Source: Opitutus sp. (GTDB lineage: Bacteria; Verrucomicrobiota; Verrucomicrobiia; Opitutales; Opitutaceae). Taken from it: DNA of 64,000 bases. The stretch spans positions 1,488,001 through 1,552,000 of the forward strand of contig JANPZY010000001.1 in the NCBI GenBank assembly GCA_024707325.1. The letters are read 5' to 3'. The position numbers were made by a program, and so were the translations under genes. Shown in pieces: positions 9,573 to 18,414 of this stretch (position 1 is the stretch's first letter; each line of letters opens with the position of its first letter). The notes beneath the pieces are model-generated. The model was not told where the DNA came from. It did no database searches and saw nothing but the letters and a program-made list of their open reading frames with translations.

Positions 9573-10697
9573 ATGTCTGTCGCCGCTTCTGCATCTGCCG
9601 CCGCTGCCGTGCAATCGGTGGAGGATGGCGTCGAGGTGCGATTGTCGGGTCGTTGGCGGATCACCGAGCCGCGTCCGAGTTGGACGGAACTGAGCCGCAA
9701 GCTGAAGCCCGCGTTCGTGCGCGCGCGCATGGATGAAGTGGAGCAGTGGGACAGTTCGCTGGTGCTGTTTCTGTTTGAGATCAACGAGTGGTGCGCCGCG
9801 TCGGGCGTGACGTTCGACGACACCGCGTTGCCCGAGCGCGTGCGCGTGCTCGAGTCGCAGATCACCGCGTCGCACCAGGTCAGCGTGCCGCGTGATCGCT
9901 CGACGAATTTTTTCCAAGTCGTGGGCGAGGCCACGCTCGATCTCGGCGGCAAGACTCGCGACATCGTGCGCTTCGTCGGCGAGTGCGTGCTCAGCGCGAT
10001 TCAGGTGGCGAAACGTCCCGACAAGTTTCGCTGGCGCGACTGTCTCGCCGAAATGCAGCAGTGCGGTGCGATGGCGCTGCCGATCGTGAGTTTGATCAGC
10101 TTTCTCGTCGGTGTGACGCTCGCCTACACCGGTGCGCTCGTGCTGCGGCAATACGGCGGTGACATCTACGTCGCGGATCTGATCGGCATGGCGATGGTGC
10201 GCGAGATGGGCGCGATGATGACGGCGGTGGTGCTCGCGGGCCGGACGGGTGCGGCGTTTGCCGCGACGATCGGCAACATGAAAGCCAACGAGGAAATCGA
10301 CGCGCTCGAAACGCTTGGCATCCCCGCGGTGAAATTTCTCGTGCTGCCGCGCATCTTCGCGCTCGCGGTGATGATGCCGCTCCTCGCGCTCTACTCGAAT
10401 GCACTCGGCATCATCGGCGGCATGGCGGTCGCGGCTGGCGTCCTTTCGATTCCGCCCGCGGCGTATTGGGTCGAGATGCTCACGATCGTGACCCTCGGTG
10501 ACGTGTCGGTCGGCGTGATCAAGGCGATCGCGTTTGGCCTGATCGTCGGCCTCTCGGGCTGCTTGCGCGGACTGCAGGCCGACCGCAGCGCGGCGGGCGT
10601 GGGGCAGGCGGCAACCTCGGCGGTCGTGACCGCGATTCTGTTTATCATCGTGGCGGATGCGATTTTCGCCGTGGCCTTCAATGTTGTGGGACTCTGA
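9573..10697 (+). CDS. mlaE: MlaE-type ABC permease with N-terminal STAS (MlaB-like) domain
   Basis: N-terminal STAS-like segment, then MlaE permease motifs (AGRTGAAFAATIGNMKANEEIDALETLGI). Confidence 0.87.
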   Translation: MSVAASASAAAAVQSVEDGVEVRLSGRWRITEPRPSWTELSRKLKPAFVRARMDEVEQWDSSLVLFLFEINEWCAASGVTFDDTALPERVRVLESQITASHQVSVPRDRSTNFFQVVGEATLDLGGKTRDIVRFVGECVLSAIQVAKRPDKFRWRDCLAEMQQCGAMALPIVSLISFLVGVTLAYTGALVLRQYGGDIYVADLIGMAMVREMGAMMTAVVLAGRTGAAFAATIGNMKANEEIDALETLGIPAVKFLVLPRIFALAVMMPLLALYSNALGIIGGMAVAAGVLSIPPAAYWVEMLTIVTLGDVSVGVIKAIAFGLIVGLSGCLRGLQADRSAAGVGQAATSAVVTAILFIIVADAIFAVAFNVVGL

Positions 10698-10700
10698 CCG

Positions 10701-11481
10701 ATGGCTGACACCGGTTCCAACGCTCCCGCGATCGAAGTCACCGACCTGCGCTGCGGCTATGACGGGCGCGTGGTGCTCGATAACATCTCGTTCAACGTCG
10801 CGGGCGGTGAGATCTTCTTCATCATCGGCGGCTCCGGTTGCGGCAAAAGCACGCTGCTGAAAAAATCTCATCGGCATCTTTCAACCGATGTCCGGCACGG
10901 TGAAGTTCGGCGGGCGCGCGTTCACGACCGTCGATCCCTCCGCGCGTCGCGATCTGCTGAAGACCTTTGGGGTGCTCTATCAAGGTTCGGCGCTCTGGTC
11001 TTCGCTTACGCTCCGCCAAAACGTCGCACTGCCGCTCGAGGAATACACGACGCTCACGGCGCGCGAGATTCAGGAGATCGCCACGCTCAAGCTCGCGCAG
11101 GTCGGTCTCACCGGTTTCGAGGATTTTTATCCGGCGGAAATCAGCGGCGGCATGAAGAAACGCGCCGGCCTCGCGCGGGCGCTCGCGCTCGATCCGTCGA
11201 TCGTGTTTCTCGACGAGCCTTCGGCCGGACTCGATCCGCTGACCTCGCGCAAGCTCGACGAACTTGTTCTAGAGATTCGCGAGTTGTTCGGCACCACGCT
11301 CGTCGTCGTGTCGCACGAGCTCGCTTCGATCTTCAGCATCGCGGATCGCGTGATCATGCTCGATCGCGAAGAAAAAGGCATCATCGCCCAAGGGCCGCCG
11401 CGCGAACTCGCGCTGCATAGCAGCGACACGCGCGTGACGGAGTTTCTCCATCGCGGCGACAAACTCACGCCGTCCTCATGA
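10701..11481 (+). CDS. mlaF: MlaF-type ABC ATPase, interrupted by a single-base frameshift near 10861-10866
   Basis: Walker A IIGGSGCGKSTLLK in frame 10701; signature ISGGMKKRAGLARAL and Walker B IVFLDEPSAGLD in frame 10888; switch at an A6 run (ctgctgaaaaaatctcatc). Confidence 0.85.
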
Positions 11482-11566
11482 GCCGCTCCGCTCCGAACCC
11501 GCACTTGCTCCACCGGTCGGAGAACGTTCTGTTCAGTCCGGCCGATTCTCCCCACCTTCGAACCCT

Positions 11567-12571
11567 GTGAAGACCAAAGTCAGCCCCACCATCATTGGCG
11601 CGTTTGTGCTTGGCGCCGTTCTGCTTGGGATCGTGGCCCTGTTGGCCTTCGGCAGCGTGAGCTTCTTTTCGAAGCCGCAGCGCTTCGTCGTGTATTTCGA
11701 CGAATCGATCCACGGCCTCGATCTTGGCTCGCCGGTGAAACTCCGCGGCGTGCGCGTCGGTCGCGTGGTGGCGCTCAACGTGAGCTATCAAGCCGAGACG
11801 AACCGTTCCGTCGTGGCCGTGACCTGCGAGTTGAATCGCAACATCATCACCGACACGTCGGGCGAGCAGCTCGATGTTTCGAGTCGCGCCGAACTTCAGC
11901 GCCTTGTCGATCGCGGCATGCGCGCCCAGCTCGGCATTCTGGGTCTCGCGACCGGCCTGCTGTTCGTGGAGCTCGATTTTCAGGACCCGGAACTTTATCC
12001 GCCGGGCGAACTGCCGCCGCAGGCGCGCTACGTGACCGTGCCGGCCGTGCCGTCCGCGATTCAGGAGCTGCAGACCAATCTCTCGGAAATCCTGAACGAC
12101 CTCCGGAAAATCGATTTCGCCGGCATCTCCAACGAGTTCAAAGGTCTCATCGTGGACACGCGCAAGCAGCTCGCGGGCGTCGATCTCCGCGGCGCGGTCG
12201 AGCAATGGAAGAAAACCGGCGCACAAATCGAGACGCTCGCCAACCGCCCCGAGGTCGGTGAGCTCCTGACCAATCTCAACGGCGCCATCACGGATCTGCG
12301 CGGCTCGCTGGCGAAGCTCGACTCTCAAGTCGGCGCCAATGGCGACCAACTCCAAGCCACGCTCGCGCAGACGAAATCCACGCTGGAGAATTTCAACGCC
12401 GCCGCTGGCAGCATGCGTCGCTTCATCGCAGCGCAGAGCGGAGTAGGCGAGCAGGCCACGCGCGCGCTCGAAGAACTTGCCTCCGCGGCCGAGGCGGTGC
12501 GCCGGCTCGCGGATTTCCTCGAGCGCAATCCGCAGGCGCTGATCTCGGGACGCGCCTCCCGTCCGGAATAA
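11567..12571 (+). CDS. mlaD: MlaD / MCE-family substrate-binding protein
   Basis: FVVYFDESIHGLDLGSPVKLRGVRVGRV, typical of an MCE domain; adjacent to mlaEF. Confidence 0.88.
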   Translation: MKTKVSPTIIGAFVLGAVLLGIVALLAFGSVSFFSKPQRFVVYFDESIHGLDLGSPVKLRGVRVGRVVALNVSYQAETNRSVVAVTCELNRNIITDTSGEQLDVSSRAELQRLVDRGMRAQLGILGLATGLLFVELDFQDPELYPPGELPPQARYVTVPAVPSAIQELQTNLSEILNDLRKIDFAGISNEFKGLIVDTRKQLAGVDLRGAVEQWKKTGAQIETLANRPEVGELLTNLNGAITDLRGSLAKLDSQVGANGDQLQATLAQTKSTLENFNAAAGSMRRFIAAQSGVGEQATRALEELASAAEAVRRLADFLERNPQALISGRASRPE

Positions 12572-12603
12572 TCCCTCCTCATCTGAACGCGATTCGGCCA
12601 ACC

Positions 12604-13230
12604 ATGAAGCACGCGAAACTCTCTGTATCCAAGATCCTGATATGCGTGGGCGCCGCCGCGACCGTGTGGCTGGCCGGTTGTTCGCTGCCCGAAGCCAAGC
12701 CCGATCTCACGCGCTATTATCTGCTGACATCGTCGACGGCCAATCCGCCGAAGGAGGTCACCGGCGCTCAATGGAAACTCGGGCTGCGTCCCGTCGAAGT
12801 CGCACCGTTCTTGAAGCATCGCGCGATGCTGCTGCGCCGCGGCAGCAATGAAGTGCGTTTCGTCGAGGACGCGCGCTGGGCCGAACCGCTCGAGTCGGGC
12901 GTCGCTCGCGTGCTGCGCGAGAGCCTGGAATCGCGCAGCGATGTCGCCGGCGTGACGAATGTGACGCGCAGCTCGGAGACAGCGCGCGACTACGACGTGC
13001 TCGTGCGCATCCAGCGCTGCGAAGGTGTGCCCGAGCGCGGGCTCGCGCGTTTCGAGGCGGTGGTGGAAATTTACTCGACCGAGATCGATCCGGTGCGCGT
13101 GGGCCGCGAAGTCGTGACCGCCGAAACCGGTGGCTGGGATGCGGGGAACTACGAGGACCTCGCCCGCAAACTCAGCGCGGCGCTCGATCAAGTCGCCGAA
13201 CGCGCGATCGCGCTTCTTCCCGCGAAGTAA
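12604..13230 (+). CDS. ABC-type transport auxiliary lipoprotein (PqiC-like)
   Basis: Lipobox LAGC, DLTRYYLL, position after mlaD. Confidence 0.65.
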   Translation: MKHAKLSVSKILICVGAAATVWLAGCSLPEAKPDLTRYYLLTSSTANPPKEVTGAQWKLGLRPVEVAPFLKHRAMLLRRGSNEVRFVEDARWAEPLESGVARVLRESLESRSDVAGVTNVTRSSETARDYDVLVRIQRCEGVPERGLARFEAVVEIYSTEIDPVRVGREVVTAETGGWDAGNYEDLARKLSAALDQVAERAIALLPAK

Positions 13231-13294
13231 GCGCCGTATCGGGCGAACCCCGATCGCGTCCCGCTGGCATGCTTTTCGCTAAAGTGTGGCTGTT

Positions 13295-13594
13295 ATGGAC
13301 ACGCGTGATGTGGGGGCTTTCGCGGTGTTGAATTTCTCCCTGGCAAAGGGAGACGACGGCCAGCCGATCCAACGCACCGCCAGTTGCGGCACCTTCGTGG
13401 AAGTCGAACGGGCGTTTGCGGTGGCTCGGGCTCGAGCCTGGCAGGAGGTGTCGGAGCGTCGTTCGCAATCCGTCGACTCCGTGTTGGATATCCAAGTTTT
13501 GGATACCGAATGGGGTTACGACGTGCGCGCGGACAGCCTCGTCGTCTCGCGTTACTGGGTGCACGACCGCACCCCGTCGTGCCTCACGTCCTGA
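13295..13594 (+). CDS. Hypothetical small protein
   Basis: Open frame MDTRDVGAFAVLNFSLAKGDDG...; no family recognised. Confidence 0.45.
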   Translation: MDTRDVGAFAVLNFSLAKGDDGQPIQRTASCGTFVEVERAFAVARARAWQEVSERRSQSVDSVLDIQVLDTEWGYDVRADSLVVSRYWVHDRTPSCLTS

Positions 13595-13597
13595 ACC

Positions 13598-13770
13598 GTG
13601 CCGCTCACGGCCGCGAGCCGGTGCGGACCTGGTCGCGACGTGGGACGCACTTGGTCCCGACCGTGTCCGCACCTTGTCCCGACTTGGTGCGCACTCGGGC
13701 GCGACGTGGTGCGCAATCAGTCCCGACTCGGGACGGACCTTGGCGCGACATGGGCCGCACACGGCTGCGG
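13598..13770 (+). repeat. 22-bp degenerate tandem array, locus 2 (6 clear units plus degenerate ends)
   Basis: Units from 13621 every 22 nt: GTGCGGACCTGGTCGCGACGTG, GGACGCACTTGGTCCCGACCGT, GTCCGCACCTTGTCCCGACTTG, ... Confidence 0.95.
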
Positions 13771-13835
13771 GTCGGGAAAAGAAAACCCGCCGGGAGCGGC
13801 GGGTCTTCGGAAAGTTATCGTGTTGATGCGGTCGG

Positions 13836-15071
13836 TTACTCGACGCCGAAGAACTTGATGATGCGGTGGAGTGACTTCACGAGTGCGTCGACATCGGCGG
13901 GCGTGTTGTAGAGATAGAAACTCGCGCGCGTGGTGCTCGTGAGGCCGAGCTTCTTCATCAGCGGCTGGTTGCAGTGGTGACCGCCGCGGAGCGCGATGGC
14001 GTCTTCGTCGGCAAAGGTCACGATGTCGTGCGCGTGCACGCCTTCGAAGGAGAAGCTGATCACGCCGGAGCGTTTCTCGCCGCGACGCGGACCGAGAATG
14101 CGGATGCCGGGCAGCGTGGAGAGTTGCTCCATCGCGTAGGCGGAAAGTTCGGCGTCGTGTTGCGCGATGGCTTCGCGGCCGACTTGGTCGATGTAGTCGC
14201 ACGCAGCGGCGAGCGCGACGGCGTCACCGAAATTGGGCGTGCCGGCTTCGAAGCGTTCGGGCGAGGGTTTCCAACGACTGGCTTGGTAATCGACGACGGA
14301 GATCATGCCGCCGCCGCCTTGGTAAGGCGGCATCGCATCGAGGAGTTTTTGTCGTCCGTAGAGCACGCCGATGCCGGTCGGGCCGAGCATCTTGTGTCCG
14401 GAGAATGCGTAGAAATCGCACCCGAGCGAGCGGACGTCGACGGGCAGGTGGCCGATGGATTGGGCGCCGTCGATCACGGTCACGATGCCGCGCGCGCGGG
14501 CGAGCGAGCAAAGTTCGAACGCGGGTGTGATGGTGCCGAGCGTGTTGGACGCGTGCGTGAAGGCGAAGAGCTTCACGTCGGGCGAGAGGAGTTTCTCCGC
14601 GGCGGCAAGGTCGAGACCTTCGGCGTTTTCGCCGGTGAAAGGGACGAAGCGCAGCTGGGCGCCGGTGCGCTGGGCGATGAGTTGCCAGGGCACGAGGTTG
14701 GAGTGGTGCTCGATCTCGGTGAGGAGAATCGTGTCGCCGGGCTTCAGATTGGCGCCGCCCCAACTTGAGGCGACGAGATTGATGGACTCCGTGGTGCCGC
14801 GCGTGAAGACGATCTCGGCGGGATCGGCGGCGTTGATGAAGCGGGCGAGGCGCGCGCGGGCGCCTTCGAAGGCTTCCGTGGCGCGATTGGAGAGTGCGTG
14901 GAGGCCGCGGTGGACGTTGGAGTTATCGCGTTCGTAGAAACGCGTGAGCGTGTCGATAACGCTGCGCGGTTTGTGCGCGGTGGCGGCGTTGTCGAGATAG
15001 ACGAGCGGCTTGCCATTGACCTGCTGGTGCAGGGTGGGGAAGTCGTCGCGGAGCTGGGTCCAGTTGGGCAT
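13836..15071 (-). CDS. sufS: SufS-type cysteine desulfurase
   Basis: YLDNAATAHKP, VIDGAQSIGHLPVDV, FSGHKMLGPTGIGVLYG, LRGGHHCNQPLM. Confidence 0.93.
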   Translation of the reverse strand: MPNWTQLRDDFPTLHQQVNGKPLVYLDNAATAHKPRSVIDTLTRFYERDNSNVHRGLHALSNRATEAFEGARARLARFINAADPAEIVFTRGTTESINLVASSWGGANLKPGDTILLTEIEHHSNLVPWQLIAQRTGAQLRFVPFTGENAEGLDLAAAEKLLSPDVKLFAFTHASNTLGTITPAFELCSLARARGIVTVIDGAQSIGHLPVDVRSLGCDFYAFSGHKMLGPTGIGVLYGRQKLLDAMPPYQGGGGMISVVDYQASRWKPSPERFEAGTPNFGDAVALAAACDYIDQVGREAIAQHDAELSAYAMEQLSTLPGIRILGPRRGEKRSGVISFSFEGVHAHDIVTFADEDAIALRGGHHCNQPLMKKLGLTSTTRASFYLYNTPADVDALVKSLHRIIKFFGVE

Positions 15072-15082
15072 GGGAGGCGTAG

Positions 15083-15174
15083 TCGTGCTCTTGATCGTGC
15101 TCGTGCTCTTACTGCGGTGTTCGGCGAGGCGCGTTACGCTTCGAGCACGAGCACGATTACGAGCAAGAGCACGA
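15083..15174. repeat. Inverted repeat with hexamer-based arms (GAGCAC/GATTAC/GAGCAA words)
   Basis: tcgtgctcttgatcgtgctcgtgctc ... gagcacgagcacgattacgagcaagagcacga. Confidence 0.9.
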
Positions 15175-15179
15175 ATGGT

Positions 15180-15635
15180 TCAGTCGGTGTGGCTCTCCGT
15201 CGTCGTGGTGGACGGATCGTTTTTGAGGGCGTTGAGGGCGGCGTGCCAGCCGAGCGTGGCGCACTTGATGCGCGCGGGGAACGTGTGCACGCCGGCGAAG
15301 GCGCCGAGATCGCTGATCTCTTCCGGCGCTTCGCCGGTGGTCACGATGTGGTGGAACTCGTTGTAAAGTTTCTCCGCTTCCTCGGGGGACTTGCCCTTGA
15401 GCTGCGTGGTCATGAGCGACGCGCTCGCCTGCGAGATGGCGCAGCCGGAACCGTCGAACGTGATCTCCGCGATCTTGTCGCCGTCGAGGCGCAGATAGAC
15501 GCTGCACTGATCGCCGCAGGTCGGATTGTCGCCGTGCGCCACGCGGTTGGCCGTGGGCAACTTACCGCGGTTGCGGGGACGTTTGTTGTGGTCGAGGATG
15601 ACCTGCTGATAGAGCTCGGTGAGATCGGCGGACAT
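15180..15635 (-). CDS. sufU: SufU-type Fe-S cluster assembly scaffold
   Basis: YQQVILDHNKRPRNRGKL, NPTCGDQCSVYL, GSGCAISQASASLMT, RIKCATLGWHA. Confidence 0.92.
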   Translation of the reverse strand: MSADLTELYQQVILDHNKRPRNRGKLPTANRVAHGDNPTCGDQCSVYLRLDGDKIAEITFDGSGCAISQASASLMTTQLKGKSPEEAEKLYNEFHHIVTTGEAPEEISDLGAFAGVHTFPARIKCATLGWHAALNALKNDPSTTTTESHTD

Positions 15636-15728
15636 GACGGAAGGACCGTGAGTAAGGCCCTTCTGCGGACGAAGGCAAATCCGCGGTCCGTCAGTGACGG
15701 ACTCCGTCGACCGGCACAGCGATGCAAC

Positions 15729-16178
15729 TCACTCCCAATACTCGGCCCAGCTCGTGGCGGTTTCGGTGACGCGCACGCGTTCCAGTCGGGCGCCGGGTGC
15801 GAGTCGCGAATCGCCGGCTTGGAGGGCGAGATCGAGCGCGGCGCGGACATCGCGAAAGATCTCACGTGCGAGGACTTCGGTGGTCGGATCGGTTTCGATG
15901 AACGCGATCACGCGATCGCCGTAGGTGGCGCGGAGCTGCGCGAAGGCCGGATCGGTGGTGTTGAGCGTAAACGTGTGATCGTAGCGCTGCACCGCGTTGG
16001 AAGCGGCGGATTTCAACACGGCGAAATCGCACACCATGTCGCGCGCATCGAGTTCGTCGGACGTGAGGACGATCTCGATCGTGCGACTGTGACCGTGCGG
16101 AAAACGACACGCGCCGGGATGTTTCGTGAGCAGGTGGCCGCTCTCGACGGTGAAGGATTTTGCGATGCGAAATGGCAT
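15729..16178 (-). CDS. queD: 6-carboxytetrahydropterin synthase (QueD)-like protein
   Basis: FTVESGHLLTKHPGACRFPHGHSRTIEIVL, MVCDFAVLK, YDHTFTLN. Confidence 0.8.
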   Translation of the reverse strand: MPFRIAKSFTVESGHLLTKHPGACRFPHGHSRTIEIVLTSDELDARDMVCDFAVLKSAASNAVQRYDHTFTLNTTDPAFAQLRATYGDRVIAFIETDPTTEVLAREIFRDVRAALDLALQAGDSRLAPGARLERVRVTETATSWAEYWE

Positions 16179-16210
16179 GAAACGAAAAGGAATGTGCGCG
16201 GCGGGGCGGC

Positions 16211-17620
16211 CTAGATCGTGCGCGAGTGTTGAGTTTTGCCGGGCTGGAACGTCGCGTCGAAACGCATCGCGACCACGCGCAGGAGCGGCACGCCGATCGG
16301 CGTGACCTCGAATCCGGTGTCGGTGTGGCGCACGATGCCGTCGGCCTCGAGATCGGCGAGCGAGGCGAGCTCGTTTACATAGAGATCGGCAAAATCGAAA
16401 CCGAACTCGCGCGAGAGCGCGGCGAAATCCAGCCGGCGGTCGCACATGATCCGCATGATGATCGTGCGGCGGCGGATGTCCTCGGGCGTGAGCCGCAGGG
16501 CGCGTTCGACGGGGAGACGTCCGGCGTCGAGTGCGGCGCGCCACGCGGGGAGCGTTTTTTCGTTTTGGCGATACGTGTTCGCGGTCGAGGAGATCGACGA
16601 CATGCCGAAGCCGTAGAGCGAGGCGCCCGCGTGCGTGCTGTAGCCTTGGAAATTGCGCTGCAACGTGCCGGCGCGTTGGGCGAGCGCGAGTTCGTCATCG
16701 GGCCGCGCAAAGTGGTCGAGACCGATGTCGACGAAACCGGCGCGGGTGAGCTTCGCGTGCGCGACCGCGAACATCGCGAGTTTTTCCTCGGGCGAGGGGA
16801 GCTGCTCGCGATCGTCGAAGATGCGCTGCGCGGGCTTGATCCACGGCACGTGCGCGTAGCTGAAAACGGAGAGCCGGTCGGGCTTGAGCGAGAGCACGTC
16901 GTCGATCGTGCGCGTGAACGACGCGGCCGTTTGCAGCGGAAGGCCGTAGATCAGATCGACGTTGATCGACGAGAAACCGGCGGCGCGCAGCCAGGCAAAC
17001 GCCTGCTCGTTTTGGGCCTGCGGTTGGATGCGGTGAATGGCGAGTTGCACGCGCGGGTCGGTGTCCTGCACGCCGAGCGAAGCGCGCGTGGCGCCAATCG
17101 CACGGAGGGCCTGCACGTGCTCGAGCGTGAGACGGCGCGGATCGATCTCGACGCTGAACTCGGTGTCGGGCGTGAGCGTGAAGAACTCGCGCACGAGCGC
17201 ACCGAGCCGGAGCAATTGGTCGGGCGGAAGAAACGTGGGCGTGCCGCCGCCGAGGTGAATTTGAGCGACGGGACGCGAGCAATCCATGCGCGGGGCGGTG
17301 AGCCGCATCTCGCGCGCGATGTCGTCGAGGTAGTCGTGGGCGGAATCGCGCCGTTTCGTGATGACCGTGTTGCAGCCGCAGAACCAGCAGCGCGTTTCGC
17401 AGAACGGCAGGTGAAAATAGAGCGAGAGCGGTCCGGCGCCGGGGGTGTTGTCGTCGATGATGCCCGTTTCCCACTCGGTGGAGGCGAGATCACTCGTGAA
17501 CTGCGTGGCCGGCGGATAGGATGTGTAGCGCGGGCCGGGAATGGAATATTTGCGAACGAGATCGAGGTTGAGCGGCACACTCGGAAGAGGTGCGGCCAGC
17601 GGTTCGTGCGAAGCGATCAT
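16211..17620 (-). CDS. hemN: Oxygen-independent coproporphyrinogen III oxidase (HemN-type radical SAM)
   Basis: YTSYPPATQF, CETRCWFCGCNTVITKR radical SAM motif, GFGMSSIS. Confidence 0.92.
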   Translation of the reverse strand: MIASHEPLAAPLPSVPLNLDLVRKYSIPGPRYTSYPPATQFTSDLASTEWETGIIDDNTPGAGPLSLYFHLPFCETRCWFCGCNTVITKRRDSAHDYLDDIAREMRLTAPRMDCSRPVAQIHLGGGTPTFLPPDQLLRLGALVREFFTLTPDTEFSVEIDPRRLTLEHVQALRAIGATRASLGVQDTDPRVQLAIHRIQPQAQNEQAFAWLRAAGFSSINVDLIYGLPLQTAASFTRTIDDVLSLKPDRLSVFSYAHVPWIKPAQRIFDDREQLPSPEEKLAMFAVAHAKLTRAGFVDIGLDHFARPDDELALAQRAGTLQRNFQGYSTHAGASLYGFGMSSISSTANTYRQNEKTLPAWRAALDAGRLPVERALRLTPEDIRRRTIIMRIMCDRRLDFAALSREFGFDFADLYVNELASLADLEADGIVRHTDTGFEVTPIGVPLLRVVAMRFDATFQPGKTQHSRTI

Positions 17621-17848
17621 GGCGGAGTGGTGTGTATCTAGAGTGTGCCACACGCCGGGTGGGGTCGCTGCGCGAGGGTTGGCCAAGGGTGTGCGGATTT
17701 TGCGACGGGGCTCCGCGTTGATCGCAGCGAAGGCAAGCGGGCGAGTCGCAGGTGGGAAGTAATTACGCGTTGACCCGCGGCGAGGTGGGGACTTTGTTTC
17801 GCCCCTTCGTCCGCTGACAGGTCGCTCTGCGACCCGGTCAGGACACCT

Positions 17849-17938
<90 letters not shown>

Positions 17939-18414
17939 CTTTGATCGGTCTGCGTGGAATCGCGGACGATTGCGATGAAGGCTCCAGAATCGGAGTATTC
18001 CGGCCTCTCCGTGATACCTTTCGGCGATGCTATCGGCGCGCGACGCTGCTCGTTCAGGAATAAGCGGCGGATCGCAGGCAGGAAGGTCGCTGTTCCGTTA
18101 CGCAAAACGTCGGTTTGCTAACTTATTCTAAGCAGCGGATTTACCGACGCTACGCCGGTGCAGGAATTCTAATTTCAATAATTAGACCGGAAATCGGACA
18201 GCGTTTAGCGACTGCGGTGGATTGAGTCCGCCCACGCGACCTTTTTGGCCGCTCACCCCAGTTTACCCTCTTTTTACCCCCGCCTTGCGACCGCTGCGTG
18301 CGACGTGCCCCTGCTTCGCCCCTTTCCAAGCGCTACTGCGCGCTCCGGACGCTTCTGCGTGGACCTTTTTCGCGGCCAGATCCTGGGCTGCGGGATGCTA
18401 GGACAACTAACAAC

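Noticed and set aside
10861-10890. Programmed frameshifting in mlaF at the A6 run
   Set aside because: Similar one-base shifts occur at homopolymers in several other genes of the window, so error is the simpler explanation; no obvious stimulatory element noted.
13172-13762. Minus-strand ORF MCGPCRAKVRPESGLIAHHVAPECAPSRDKVRTRSG... through array 2
   Set aside because: The period of the peptide follows the 22-bp DNA repeat; the array has few stops in any frame, so such ORFs are expected by-products.
13598-13770. 22-bp arrays as CRISPR arrays
   Set aside because: No conserved repeat alternating with unique spacers of constant length; every unit is a variant of one motif, there is no leader, and no cas genes are in the window.
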